Of a DNA stretch of 64,000 nt, positions 26,684 to 39,608 are shown one piece after another. Origin of the DNA: Hydnum rufescens UP504 (lineage: Eukaryota; Basidiomycota; Agaricomycetes; Cantharellales; Hydnaceae). The notes under the pieces are model-generated. The model was given only the letters and a program-made list of their open reading frames with translations. It did no database searches and had not been told where the DNA came from. The stretch's first letter is position 1. Each line of letters begins with the position of its first letter. The DNA lies in the NCBI GenBank assembly GCA_014904985.1, contig MU129081.1, forward strand, positions 58,697 to 122,696, given 5' to 3'. The position numbers were made by a program, and so were the translations under genes.

Positions 26684-28031
26684 ATGTCCAGCCACAGAAA
26701 TTGTACAGGTATTCCTGCCAACTCGGACGTGGCGGGGATAGGAGTTCGTCTCTCTATATACATTACCACCCTCATCATCTCCATCATCCCTAATGTTGAT
26801 GAGGATGCAAGAAAGCTCCGTGGCGATCTTCTGACTGCCGCAGGGCTCAATGGGTTCTCCCTATTGGTCCGTGTGTATTACCGTTCGTTCTATCCTCTTC
26901 GTTACTTACCCGCTGTTACAGATCACAGCGCTTATCGAAACTGCAAATAGAAGTTTGACGCTGTACCACGCCATCCTCATCACACACTTGCTCGCTTTCC
27001 TCGGGATCGCGACCAATCCTACTGGTTCCTACCGGCCATCGGCCTCTCGCATCGTCGTGTACATGGCCACTGTTCGTAACACTCCACCCCTTTTAGTGCC
27101 GTCGTATCATAATGATCGTGATTTCATAGACCTGGATGGTATTCGTGCTCTACTCTGCTGGACCATATATGTGTGGGCAACGGCCCCACATTTGGCCCAC
27201 CGGGTGCGTGTCAACGACGTGACGATCTATGTATTACTCTTCGTGGACGTCCGGGCAACGGTCGGTTGGCTACGATGGATCTTCGTCACAGCTGAGGCCA
27301 TAGCATTATTTGCATTGGTCTGTACACCCATACTTGTGATCCTTGGGGTCTGGGACCTCAGAAATGGAAATGACCAGGTAGTGCGTGATGAGCAACCGGA
27401 AAGCATTCCCATGGATGTCGTACGAGTGGCGGAGGCAAATGCTCTTGAACGGGGGGTGATTTCATCTCACCCCAGGTCTGGCTTGGAGCTCCAACGGACA
27501 AATGGTCCTTTGAATACCACTGCATCGCGCGAGCAATCCGTTACCGAGGCTGTGCATGCACCCCCTCCGAGAGCGTTCACGCAGCTATCAATTATATCGA
27601 ACAGTAGGCTCTACCTCCAGACGCCCTCTGCCGGTGAGAGTGGTCGTATCGGACGCTTTCTTACCTCGGTCTACGGTGTCACGATGCTCGAACTGACCAT
27701 TCACCGGAACAAGAAGCACGTTATCGGGAATGAGAATCAGTGGGCTTTTGGACAGATCGCTCCGATGGTTATCGCCATAGGGAGTCTGAACGAAGTACTT
27801 CAGTTCCTTTTCACTGAGCAGAATCGCAGAGGGAAGAAGAGGAGTGAGTGCATTCAGTAATTCATTACACATCAGCTCAAGAATATTGATTCTGGTACTC
27901 TGATATCCTCAGTAGGTTTTTTCGATGCCTTCGCCGTCTCTTCTCGTAAGAGTTGTTCGAATACACCTGAGACTCCAACTTCTGGGGGACACATCCCTCA
28001 CGTCCCGAGCTCTCGCAGTGGGGGATCATGA
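26684..28031 (+). CDS. Multi-pass membrane protein, IPANPDVAGIGVR family, unit U1
   Basis: Member of a large basidiomycete family of unknown function. Start at 26684: MSSHRNCTGIPANSDVAGIG, then a first hydrophobic helix. Introns at 26867-26921 and 27072-27129, and a third starting GTGAGTGC near 27844 and ending near 27914. Later parts: ITALIETANRSLTLYHA, SASRIVVY, RATVGWLRWIFVTAEAIALF, and the family mark ELTIHRNKK with ENQWAFGQ followed by a last helix. The final exon ends HIPHVPSSRSGGS at 28031. The frame breaks near 27150, where one C is missing compared with the copy at 28.3-29.4 kb. Several transmembrane segments are evident from the hydrophobicity; no catalytic motif is seen. Confidence 0.7.
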
Positions 28032-28289
28032 TGCACCGATCCATTCTTCAGATTCTACTGCTTGACACCCAGTACCCCCTTTTTTTCCCTCACTGCTGCT
28101 TCTAGCACCCTTTGCCTTTACCTGGACTCTACATGGCTAGCGCATTTTCACGGTGCATATGATACAGCATGGTTTACAAAAGAGAAGAGGAGATGATTCT
28201 TTTTGTCCTATTAAGGCACGGTAATTATAAGTTATCGGTTATTCTTAATGCTTTCTCCAAAATATTCGTTACTTAACGCGCTGTTTACA

Positions 28290-29385
28290 GATCACAGCGC
28301 TCATCGAAACTGCAAATAGAAGTTTGACGCTGTACCACGCCATCTCATCACACACTTGCTCGCTTTCCTCGGGATCGCGACCAATCCTACTGGTTCCTAC
28401 CGGCCATCGGCCTCTCGCATCGTCGTGTACATGGCACTGTTCGTAACACTCCACCCCTTTTAGTGCTCGGTATCATAATGATCGTGATTTCATAGACCTG
28501 GATGGTATTCGTGCTCCTACTCTGCTGACCATATATGTGTGGGCAACGGCCCCCACATTTGGCCCACCGGGTGCGTGCAACGACGTGACGATCTATGTAT
28601 TACTCTTCGTGGACGTCCGGGCAAGGTCGGTTGGCTACGATGGATCTTCGTCACAGCTGAGGCCTAGCATTATTTGCATTGGTCTGTACACCCATACTTG
28701 TGATCCTTGGGGTCTGGGACCTCAGAAATGGAAATGACCAGGTAGTGCGTGATGAGCAACCGGAAAGCATTCCCATGGATGTCGTACGAGTGGCGGAGGC
28801 AAATGCTCTTGAGGGGGGGTGATTTCATCTCACCCCAGGCTGGCTTGGAGCTCCAACGGACAAATGGTCCTTTGAATACCACTGCATCGCGCGAGCAATC
28901 CGTTACCGAGGCTGTGCATGCACCCCCTCCGAGAGCGTTCACGCAGCTATCATTATATCGAACAGTAGGCTCTACCTCCAGACGCCCTCTGCCGGTGAGA
29001 GTGGTCGTATCGGACGCTTTCTTACCTCGGTCTACGGTGTCACGATGCTCGAACTGACCATTCACCGGAACAAGAAGCACGTTATCGGGAATGAGAATCA
29101 GTGGGCTTTTGGACAGATCGCTCCGATGGTTATCGCCATAGGGAGTCTGAACGAAGTACTTCAGTTCCTTTTCACTGAGCAGAATCGCAGAGGGAGAGAG
29201 AGAGTGATGCTTTTTAATTCATTACACATCAGCTCAAGAATATTGATTCTGGTCTCTGATATCCTCAGTAGGTTTTTTCGATGCCTTCCCGTCTCTTCTC
29301 GTAAGAGTTGTTCGAATACACCTGAGATCCAACTCCTGGGGGACACATCCCTCACGTCCCGAGCTCTCGCAGTGGGGGATCATGA
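28290..29385 (+). pseudogene. Second, near-identical copy of the U1 membrane gene lacking exon 1
   Basis: From about 28266 to 29530 the sequence repeats 26895-28180 almost exactly, but with scattered one-base gaps (for example CATCTCATC for CATCCTCATC and ATGGCACTG for ATGGCCACTG). Exon 1 with the IPAN motif is absent. Where the first copy lacks a base near 27150, this one has it, and the reverse holds three codons later. The frames are therefore broken in different places. A 90-bp AT-rich spacer (28181-28270) separates the copies. It is best explained as an unpolished duplicate of the same locus. Confidence 0.75.
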
Positions 29386-29703
29386 TGCACCGATCCATTC
29401 TTCAGATTCTACGCTTGATACCCAGTACCCCCTTTTTTCCCTCACTGCTGCTTCTAGCACCCTTTGCCTTTACCCTGGACTCTACATGGCTAGCGCATTT
29501 TCACGGTGCATATGATACAGCATGGTTTACAACCCGTTCCGGAAACTCATGGCAATGAAGCTTCTCTAGAATATAACGACAAATGCAACGGTCCGTTAGG
29601 GTGAGGAATGCCTCTTGTCTATACACTCTCCAACGATATTGTTTTTTTTCCACAGAGAAAGCTCAATGAAACTATGAGATGGCAGGGAATGATCATCATT
29701 GGC

Positions 29704-30145
29704 NNNNNNNNNNNNNNNNNNNNNNNNNNNNNNNNNNNNNNNNNNNNNNNNNNNNNNNNNNNNNNNNNNNNNNNNNNNNNNNNNNNNNNNNNNNNNNNNN
29801 NNNNNNNNNNNNNNNNNNNNNNNNNNNNNNNNNNNNNNNNNNNNNNNNNNNNNNNNNNNNNNNNNNNNNNNNNNNNNNNNNNNNNNNNNNNNNNNNNNNN
29901 NNNNNNNNNNNNNNNNNNNNNNNNNNNNNNNNNNNNNNNNNNNNNNNNNNNNNNNNNNNNNNNNNNNNNNNNNNNNNNNNNNNNNNNNNNNNNNNNNNNN
30001 NNNNNNNNNNNNNNNNNNNNNNNNNNNNNNNNNNNNNNNNNNNNNNNNNNNNNNNNNNNNNNNNNNNNNNNNNNNNNNNNNNNNNNNNNNNNNNNNNNNN
30101 NNNNNNNNNNNNNNNNNNNNNNNNNNNNNNNNNNNNNNNNNNNNN
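29704..30145. other. Assembly gap (run of N)
   Basis: 442 undetermined bases. The 170 bp before it (from about 29532) and after it (to about 30320) are the same sequence with small differences, so the gap flanks overlap. Confidence 0.99.
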
Positions 30146-30320
30146 AACCCGTTCCGGGAAACTCATGCAATGAAGCTTCTCTAGAATATAACGACAAATG
30201 CAACGGTCCGTTAGGGTGGGGAATGCCTCTTGTCTATTACACCTCTCAACGATATTGTTTCTCTTTCCACAGAGAAAGCTCAATGAAACTATGAGATGGC
30301 AGGGAATGATCATCATTGGC

Positions 30321-33258
30321 AGAGCCGGGTGCCTATCCAAGACAGGGGGCACCAAACACAATCGCTCCGTTCATACATTCCGTACTTTGCTTCCTTCTCT
30401 CACCACCATATGTTCGACTGTGAGACGATAGAGGGTTCTACTTGAAGCACGTTGTCTCCATTACTTCTATTTCCTTCTCATCTTCTTCACCAGGACATTC
30501 CAGAGATGCTGTCTGAGGGGGAGGAAGCATTCTCAATAGTCAGGGTGTCTCTTAACTGCTTCAACCCTATGAATCACGTTGTACTGCCCTCCGACTCTAT
30601 TCCGGGCTCCGATCCCCACTGATTGCCTGTGAGTCTTCTGGTCTCTCATCCCCAACATTGATGTCATGTTAATAATGATAAGCACGATACGGCTTACCAG
30701 TTCACCCGCAATATATTCATGGTTTACGCACCATGGATAGTGAAGTCCCATGCCCTGAAATACCAATGACTTTGATTTTGATATTGCATGGACGCATCGG
30801 CACGGACCGCCAAAACTGTTGAAAAAATTGGTGCAGAGCCACTTAGATTCACACAACAGGAGAAAGAATGGAGTGTTTGATCAAAAGCCTGAAGCAATAT
30901 GTTGACTAAAAGCAAAGAAATCAGTGTATAGAGACTTGCCCAATCCCACCAAAATCCAACACGAAACCCCTCCCACCACAAAACAGAAAAACGCATTAAC
31001 TTGCTAGGCTAAGGATGGCAAAGACCTAACTTCACAGCAGAATAACATCAGCTCCTTCAGCATAGCACCTGACCACGGTATCCAAGACACTCCACACCGC
31101 TTTCTCTAGATGCATTAATTCCAGCAATATACCAAACATCCTCGAAATCTAAACAATGGGAAAAGAGGTGAACTACCTCAGCCCAGACACCTAACATTAC
31201 ACTGGGCAAAAGACTGCCCACAGACCCAATATAAACGTGACGACACAGGAAAATTGGACCGGCCAAGGAGGGAAACCAGACCGGACTATACCAAAGTCGC
31301 CATAACTAGTATCTCATTAGTCCTTAAGAACTCAATCAGGTAAAGAATAATACACTGAACACCAAGAATAATCATATACACCATCCCATCAGTCTACCCT
31401 CCACTAAATACTGCGAGTAGAAACGAGTCTCGTCTCACCATATAGAGCCTTCCAAACAATTCTGCACATAGCAAACCCAAAACCCACAATATAAGAACCC
31501 TCTCCGTTCCCAGATCCCACATACTCACTCATTAATCCGTCTACGCTAGGGGACGACCTAAAATGGTGGATATTAATTACTTAGCAAAAGATAAATCGAT
31601 ACAACACCTCTGACGACATCGCATGGACAGTCTGAGACTCAAATGGTAAGAAGGTAAACCCTTTCCGCTCCTATCGACCTAACTATCAACTTACAATTCC
31701 GAAGGGTAGCCTAATGCTGGCCAAATGAACACACTTTGTAACGTGCCACGTACGCTATCGTTTCTAAGCCACCCAGCGACGCCACGTAACTAAAGACACA
31801 TGCTATCTTGCATGAGATTTTTTTCTTTTCAGGCAAGTATTTTCTTGGACGCATACATCTCCAATATAGCCTAACCAAAAAACCGGCCAAACACTTCGCA
31901 CAGAATCCCCAGAATCAGGCGAGCGTCGGAATGAACCAAATAAAGTCTTCTGCTACTGTGGAACGGTTAGAACCACTCGCCTGTGAAATCATCAGCAATA
32001 CACTCACTAGTCACTTATCTATAAACTTCTGCAAAAGTTCAGCCGCAACGATCCTCAGCACAAAACAGAGGAAGCTAAGACATCAGGCCTAGAGGAAAAC
32101 GGGAGGAAAACCGAGTTCTAATAAAGCAAAAACAACTCTTCGGCGGCAGACATCAAGCTCAACCAAATTCTAATCATACTTCCCACCCGCTAATTCACTT
32201 TACGCATACCCACGGGACCACCCCAGCCAGGCCTAGTGAGGAACCACCCACAATCCCGTTACATGCTACGTCAGGGCCACAGAAGACAGGCACCGAGCAA
32301 AAACAGATCGACCTAAAGGTAAAAGAACAAATCACACGCACTAGCAGAAACACAAGAACTCTCGCAACAACGAAAACGGACCGTCACCGTACATGAGACA
32401 GATTACCACTGCCAGGACCTTTCCTTGACTGGTACTCCAACACCAATCAGAGCAACGTTCACAGGCTGCGACTTGAGCAAGCCCACACCCAACACCAAGT
32501 AGACTTATAAAGACACAAACCTTTCACCAAAACTTCACTAGCGACGAACAAGGTACACTACACATCGGTAGACTGTTCAACATCCGTCGTACAGGGCCCC
32601 CGAACTGTCCCACCAGAAAACTGTCTCAACACGGGAACAAGAAGGCTCTGAACAGACCAACAAAGGGGAGGCGGACATGACCAAATAAAAACAACAATAA
32701 ATAACAAAAATATTATCTCGTCTAAGAGGCGAAATCCACAGACAGCATAGAGATGCGCGTTTGCGAACAAAATAAAAAACCGTATCTAGTTTGGCCATTC
32801 AAAAAACCGAAAGCTATTTTTTTTTTCTATTAGGTCTCGAAGATTCACAAGGCAAACCGGAGGCGCCAGAGGAGATAAAGTTGAGGCGCTGGAACAGCGT
32901 TTGCGTGACAGGCCGATTCGATGAGTGCTTCACGTGACAATATAATCCAGCGTGGCCAACCACGAAACCTTTCGATGAACCCAACCCCGCCACTATCCAT
33001 TTTTTTTATCATTTAAATAACTACATTTTCATTTAATTCTCTTAACATTAATATTTTTCTATATTATCAAAGCATTCATGCACCGTTCCGTGAAACAACC
33101 GCACCAACCACCAAACCCGGGGGCGGTTTACACTGGGGACTGTGACACGACTGTACGCGGGCAAAGCGAAGGGAGGCCTTTTTGTTTTTTCATCGGCCAA
33201 TAAAAGGCATTTCTGACAAAACAAAATAATGGGGCAAATCTACTCTCTTTTTTTTTTA
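30321..33258. repeat. Array unit, mostly a corrupted copy (A/C-rich noise)
   Basis: 30321-30850 is a clean copy of 33259-33790. From about 30850 to 33250 the same order continues, but stretched with extra bases, mainly A and C. Anchors prove the link: 32403-32432 equals 34986-35015 (30 nt) and 32883-32921 equals 35364-35402 (39 nt). Between these anchors the noisy copy has 480 bases and the clean one 378; from ACTTAGATTCACACAACA (30841 versus 33774) to the second anchor the figures are 2042 and 1590. No gene can be read in it. The unit ends mid-way at a T-run and jumps to the start of the next. Confidence 0.75.
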
Positions 33259-35900
33259 GAGCCGGGTGCCTATCCAAGACAGGGGGCACCAAACACAATC
33301 GGCTCCGTTCATACATTCCGTACTTTGCTTCCTTCTCTCACCACCATATGTTCGACTGTGAGACGATAGAGGGTTCTACTTGAAGCACGTTGTCTCCATT
33401 ACTTCTGCTTCCCTTCTCATCTTCTTCACCAGGACATTCCAGAGATGCTGTCTGAGGGGGAGGAAGCATTCTCAATAGTCAGGGTGTCTCTTAACTGCGT
33501 CAACCCTATGAATCACGTTGTACTGCCCTCCGACTCTATTCTGGGTCTCGATCCCCCACTGACTTGCCTGTGAGTCTTCTGGGTCTCTCATCCCCAACAT
33601 TGATGTCATGCTAATATGATAAGCACGATACAGCTTACCAGTTCACCCGCAATATATTCATGGTTTAGCACCATGGATAGTGAAGTCCATGCCCTGAAAT
33701 ACCAATGACTTGATTTGATATTGCATGAAGATGGCACGGACCGCCAAAACTGTTGAAGAATCGGTGCGGAGCCACTTAGATTCACACAACAGAGAAAGAA
33801 TGGAGTGTTTGATCAGAGCTGAAGCAATATGTTGACTAAGCAATGAGTGTTAGAGCTTGCCCATCCCCAATTCCAACAGAAACCCCTCCCGCCAACAAGG
33901 CATCTGTAGGCTGCTGGCAAGATACTTCACAAGCAGAAAACATAGTCCCTTTTCAGCATGATGAGGTCCAGCTCAACGTTCTTGTGATAATTCTCAGCCT
34001 CATCCAAATCCTCGCATCTACAATGGAAGAGGTGACTACCTCAGCCCGCACTATTCTGGGAAGGATGCCTCGACCCATTAGTGATGACAGGAATTGGAGG
34101 CCAGGGAGGGATCCGGGACTGGTGCCGTCAGTATTCACATTAGTCCTTGGCTCATCAGGTAGATATACTGTATCATATACACATCCCTCAGTTGTCCTCC
34201 CTAATACTGGAGTGAAACTGAGTCCTCGTCTCATTATTAGAGGCCCCAAAATTTTGTATGCCCCTTAGAACTCTCCGTCTCCGATCCTCACGTCCTCTCT
34301 TTGTTGCGCTGGGGACGCTAATGGTGATATATTCTTGCCAGTATTGACTACACATCCTCGACGACATGCATGAAGTCTGGACTCAATGGTAAGGAAGGAA
34401 ACCCTCTTCCGCTCCTTCGACCTTATACATTGAGGGTAGCCCTATTGTGGGCAATGCCACTTGTCGTGCCAGTATCGTTCGTTTTTCTAAGCACCCAGGA
34501 GCCACGTAACTGAGCATGCTATCGTGCATGAGATCAGGCAGTATTCTTCTTGACGTATTCCATTGCCCAAGGACCATTGACAGTACGAGGTCGAGGTGGA
34601 TGACCATAGTCTTGTACTGTGAACGGTAGCTCCTTCGCCGTGAATCCTGTATATAGTCTACTTATCTTGAACGTGCAAAGTTTAGCCGCGATCCCTCGGG
34701 CCAACGAGGAAGTAGATAGGGGGCTAGAGGAACGGGGAGGAAGGTTTATAAGCAGAAAACAACTCTTCGGCGCGAGAAGTCAAGCTCAACCAAATTCTCT
34801 CATACTTCTCAGCCCGCTTCACTTTCGTATCCACGGGACCACCCCAGGCCAGGCTAGGAGGACACCTCTACATGCTCGGCGGGCCAGAGAAGACAAGGCA
34901 GGCAACAGATCGCTGGTAAAGACATTCCACACGCACTGGCGATCGCAGGACTCCTCGCACAAGAAATGGAAGTCCGTCTGAGCAGTTACCACTGCCAGGA
35001 CCTTTCCTTGACTGGTTCCACCACCAATCGCAGGCAACGTCAGTTCGATTGAGCAAGCCACGCCCGATAGACTTTATGCATACCTGTTCCCCCAACCTTC
35101 ATAGGAGACAAGGGCTACACTCATCGGTGGCGTCACATCCGTCGTCGGCCCCCGATGTCCCGATGTCTAGGGAACAGAGGCTCGAAAGACCAGGGGATGG
35201 GGATGTCAATTATACCAATATTTTCGGTCTTGAGGCGCATACAGACGCGATGAGATGCGCGTTCTTGCACAAATCACCCGTCTGGTTTGGCCATCAGGAA
35301 AACCGAAAGCTATTCTATAGTCTCCGAAATTCACAAGGCAACCGGAGGCGCAGAGAGATAAGTGAGGCGCTGGAACAGCGTTTGCGTGACAGGCCGATTC
35401 GAGAGTTGCTTCCGTGACTTCCAGCGTGGCCAACCACGAACTCTTCGTGACTCTTCTATGGGCATATGCACGTTCCAGTGAGCACCGGCGCGGTTTTCCT
35501 GGACTGTGACACGACTGTGCGCGGCAAGCGATGGAGGCCTGTTTTTTTTCATCGCCAATAAAGGCATTCTGCCATTCTGGGCACACCTGAATACAGAATG
35601 ACAAATCTTCATACGACCCTGTCGCTACACTCCTCGCGTGTTTCTCCGAGAGCTGAAGAATGTCCAGCCAAAGAAATTGTACAGGTATTCCTGCCAATCC
35701 GGACGTGGCGGGGATAGGAATTCGTGTCTCGATATACATTACCACCCTCATTATCTCGCTTATCCCTGATATTGACGAGACAAAAAGGCTCCGTAATGAC
35801 CTTTGACTGCGCAGGGCTCAATGGGTTTCTCATACTTTTGGTTCGTTTTTTTCACTCTTGGTTCAATCCTGTACCTAATGCGGATATTATCCACTGTTAC
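33259..35900. repeat. Array unit U3, clean half
   Basis: Starts at GAGCCGGGTGCCTATCCAAG and runs in the order shared by all units: a non-coding lead, a minus-strand segment (about 34250-33950, with LIMRRGLSFTPVLG), a second minus-strand segment (34607-34383, with LPDLMHDSMLSYVAPGCLE), the GGTSQGKVLAVVTAQTD minus-strand frame near 35050-34930, and the start of the membrane gene. The lead between about 33500 and 34470 is present here but missing from units U4 and U5. Confidence 0.6.
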
Positions 35901-37490
35901 AGGTCCAGCGCTGATCGAACTGGATATATGTGAGTATTTTGGATGTTCTTGCCATCGGGTACCATCCCCGTCTCATAACACACTTTGCTCAACTTTCCCG
36001 GGATCCGACCAAATCCCTGCGGGTTTCCGACCGACAATAGTTCGTGACAGCCATCTCGCTGCCGACTAGACTGGATAACGTGTTCGTAGCGTCGTACCGT
36101 ACCCTTTTATGTGCCTGATCGTTCATATGATAAATCTGACCATACGTTGTAACGTATCAGACTGGATTGGTATGGTCATGACGGGCAAACTGACATCGGT
36201 ACTCATGCGAAGGACCCATGTTATGGATAGTGTGGGTCTTGTGGACGGCCACACGAGTGATAATGGCCCATCCGGAGTCGACAGAACGGCGGCGTCGATA
36301 CATAACACCGTTCGTGTGCATCATTTGACGTGAGCAGATAGCCGGATGCTCAGAGCGTGGGCGGGTGGTTGCTCGGGGATGGAAGTCTTTGCGGGCATAG
36401 CGAGGCCTGAGGACGATAAGATGGTATGTATAGAAGTGATTATATGGGGTCTAGGTGTAAAGCCTAGCGTGAGTTGCAAATCCTTATATGGATTATGGGA
36501 AGTGGCGGCGTGGCGCAGAACAGTGGATGGAGTCGCGACTATCGATGTAGGAACCGGTGAAGAGCGGAGTACGCGACAGCCAAGCTGGCATCTTTGCATG
36601 CCGTACGCTTGATAGTGGTATATGAAATAGCCAACAGGGGAGAGCGACTGAGATCGACTACTATAGAGGGAGGAGGGATTTCATCGTCACACCAGCGGCT
36701 TTAGGGCGTTCCTACGGGATGGGCTCCGTTTGACAGACCCGATTGCATCGCACAGCAATGTGATTCCGAATTACCAGGGCTGTTAATTACACAGCATACT
36801 AGAGAGCGTTCACGACAGGAGGGGCAGCGAGGATCAGACGATATGAGGAGGTTGGGGTGATACTGAAATCTCATATAGTGTCCAGACGATACTCTAGGGA
36901 AGAACGGGAGAATGGGAGTGTTGGGGAGTCAGAATGAAATAAGAATTTTGGTTGAGATGGAAGCAGATAGGAAGCAGGCCAGATGCGAGGTTGGTCTTGT
37001 TGGACGCATCACATATGCAGGTCGCATCCATCGGTAATTGCGTGCGGCTGCTCTGATGCCCTCGAGAACAGTCACGCGGCACCCCGCAAACCCCTAATAT
37101 GTAAGAGGTACGGGCCGCCTCAGATAGCTATATATGAGTCCGGAATCGTTCTGCCCAAGGTGGTGTACGTCAGCACACATGCCAAAGGGGGAGGGAGACC
37201 TCGGTAGTAGGGAGTGGCGCGCGTCGCTATTCCGATATCCTTTTGCCTGCACTCGCCGCAGGGCACGCGCGTGGCGAAAGACACTAGTCCTCCTCATGTG
37301 CATTAGGCGCCACGCCACGTTGACACTGATGTAGTACGCTTCTCTCCTTTCGTGGAAATGGAGTTTTCGCATGACGATTTGCGCATCATCGACATATCGG
37401 TCCGCGTCGTTCGCCCCCCCTGCGACCCCCAGGGGTCCGGGCGGTAACAGTGCCACGATCACGGTACCGGCACGTCCCCCGGTGGGGATT
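35660..37490 (+). pseudogene. Membrane gene of unit U3, unreadable after exon 1
   Basis: The ATG at 35660 opens the family motif (IPANPDVAGIGIRVS) and helix 1 reads normally to about 35810. Past about 35900 the sequence turns into a noisy version of 39830-40931, with added G, T and A. The segment GAGAGCGTTCACG (36802) and the end near CTTTTTTGGGTTC (37501) can still be matched to U4 (40478 and 40934). No continuous frame survives. Confidence 0.6.
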
Positions 37491-38400
37491 GGCATGCTGC
37501 GCTTTTTTGGGTTCCTGTCCCAGTTCCCCGTTGATACACAGGTCACAAGGCGGTGCGCATGCGGATCAGGTAGCGGGCGTGTGATAGCTATTTGCATACC
37601 ATTGAGGACGGTACAGGAGGATCAGATCGACATGCAGTGTTGTCAACCCAGTGCCTACATAGATGCACAACAATGGTATTGGGCGCGGGTGATGACGGAA
37701 CCACATGGAAGGCGACTGAGAGCATCATCATTCAGCGGACAAAGCGTGCAACGTGCCGTTAGAGGTTGGAATTGCCTCTTGTCTGTACACCTCCCAGCGA
37801 TATTGTTCTCCCTGTTCCCACAGAGAAAGCTCAATGAAGAAACTATGAGGTATATGCAGGGAAGTGACTCATCAATTGGCAGAGCAAGGGTGCCATATCA
37901 AAGACGATTGGGGGCAAACGCGAAACATAATCGGCTCCCGTTCATACATTTCGGTACTTGCTCTGTCCTTATCAATCTCACCACTTCAGCAGTGATATGA
38001 TGGTACGCGCAGTGAGGGACAGGAAGATGTATTTAAGTGTTTTATGGGACAATATGATAGATGTGCATGGAGTGAGGGTTCTACATTATGACAGCTGTTG
38101 TCTCCATAACTTCTGCTGCCCTTCTCATAGGCCACATTCCAGAGATGCTGTCTGAGGGAGAGGAGAAGCTTTATCAATGGTCAGGCTCTATACTATCAAC
38201 TGCTTCAATCCTGTTGAAGGTTGTTTGTGATTAGCGGAGGCAATTTATGTTGATTCGGTTATAGAATTCCGATATATATAAGAGTAATGGACAGAGGAGG
38301 ATGTATTATAATTGCTGCAGAAGACGAGTTAGTGAAGGAGTGCTGAGAGATAGATTCCAGAGAGACTTAATATGGAAGAAGGTGAGGATGTCAACTAAAG
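35900..38400. repeat. Corrupted copy of array sequence (G/T/A-rich noise)
   Basis: Second noisy stretch, of the same length as the first. Between GAGAGCGTTCACG and CAGAGAAAGC it has 1019 bases (36802 to 37821) where unit U4 has 720 (40478 to 41198). Extra bases here are mostly G, T and A, unlike the A/C bias at 30.85-33.25 kb. It also covers the next unit start at about 37880 (AGAGCAAGGGTGCCATATCA for AGAGCCGGGTGCCTATCCA). Clean sequence resumes near 38410. Confidence 0.7.
38212..38400. repeat. LTR-like segment in U4
   Basis: Begins TGTTGAAGGTTG and shares its order with the segments at 41499 and 58710: AGGAGG, then a motif like GCTGCAGAAGACGAG (38319), then AGAGACTTAATATGGAAGAAGG. It sits where units U1/U3-type sequence has a longer lead, so its arrival is tied to a deletion. 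Terminal repeats and target duplication were not found. Confidence 0.4.
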
Positions 38401-39608
38401 ACAATATATTCTAATCTTTTCTAAGGAGCTAGTATCATTCATTTTTCTAAGCACCCAGGGGCCACATAACTGAGCATCCTAATCATGCATGAATCAGGCG
38501 GTATTCTTCTTGACCTATTCCAACCATTGACAGTACGAGGTCGAGGTGGATGACCATAGTCTTGTACTGTGAACGGTAGCTCCTTCGCCGTGAATCCTGT
38601 ATATAGTCTACTTATCTTGAACGTGCAAAGTTTAGCCGCGATCCCTCGGCCAACGAGGAAGTAGATAGGGGCTAGAGAACGGGGAGGAAGGTTATAAGCA
38701 GAAAACAACTCTTCGGCGCGAGAAGTCAAGCTCAACCAAATTCTCTCATACTTCTCAGCCCGCTTCACTTTCGTATCCACGGGACCACCCCAGGCCAGGC
38801 TAGGAGGACACCTCTACATGCTCGGCGGGCCAGAGAAGACAAGGCAGGCAACAGATCGCTGGTAAAGACATATCCACACGCACTGGCGATCGCAGGACTC
38901 CTCGCACAAGAAATGGAAGTCCGTCTGAGCAGTTACCACTGCCAGGACCTTTCCTTGACTGGTTCCACCACCAATCGCAGGCAACGTCAGGTTCGATTGA
39001 GCAAGCCACGCCCGATAGACTTTATGCATACCTGTTCCCCCAACCTTCATAGGAGACAAGGGCTACACTCATCGGTGGCGTCACATCCGTCGTCGGCCCC
39101 CGATGTCCCCGATGTCTAGGGAACAGAGGCTCGAAAGACCAGGGGATGGGGATGTCAATTATACCAATATTTTCGGTCTTGAGGCGCATACAGACGCGAT
39201 GAGATGCGCGTTCTTGCACAAATCACCCGTCTGGTTTGGCCATCAGGAAAACCGAAAGCTATTCTATAGTCTCCGAAATTCACAAGGCAACCGGAGGCGC
39301 AGAGAGATAAGTGAGGCGCTGGAACAGCGTTTGCGTGACAGGCCGATTCGAGAGTTGCTTCCGTGACTTCCAGCGTGGCCAACCACGAACTCTTCGTGAC
39401 TCTTCTATGGGCATATGCACGTTCCAGTGAACACCGGCGCGGTTTTCCTGGACTGTGACACGACTGTACGCGGCAAGCGATAGGAGGCCTGTTTTTTTTC
39501 ATCGCCAATAAAGGCATTCTGCCATTCTGGGCACACTGAATACAGAATGACAAATCTTCATACGACCCTGTCGCTACACTCCTCGCGTGTTTCTCCGAGA
39601 GCTGAAGA

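Noticed and set aside
29608..30361. Open frames of 160-230 codons spanning the gap
   Set aside because: They consist almost entirely of undetermined bases and carry no information.
30850..33250. RIP-type mutation as the cause of the odd composition
   Set aside because: RIP produces C-to-T changes at fixed length. Here the main change is added bases, with A and C enriched.
35206..35751. Minus-strand open frame of 181 codons in unit U3
   Set aside because: It runs antisense to exon 1 of the membrane gene, where the plus strand carries the IPANPDVAGIG family motif; the other units break it in different places.
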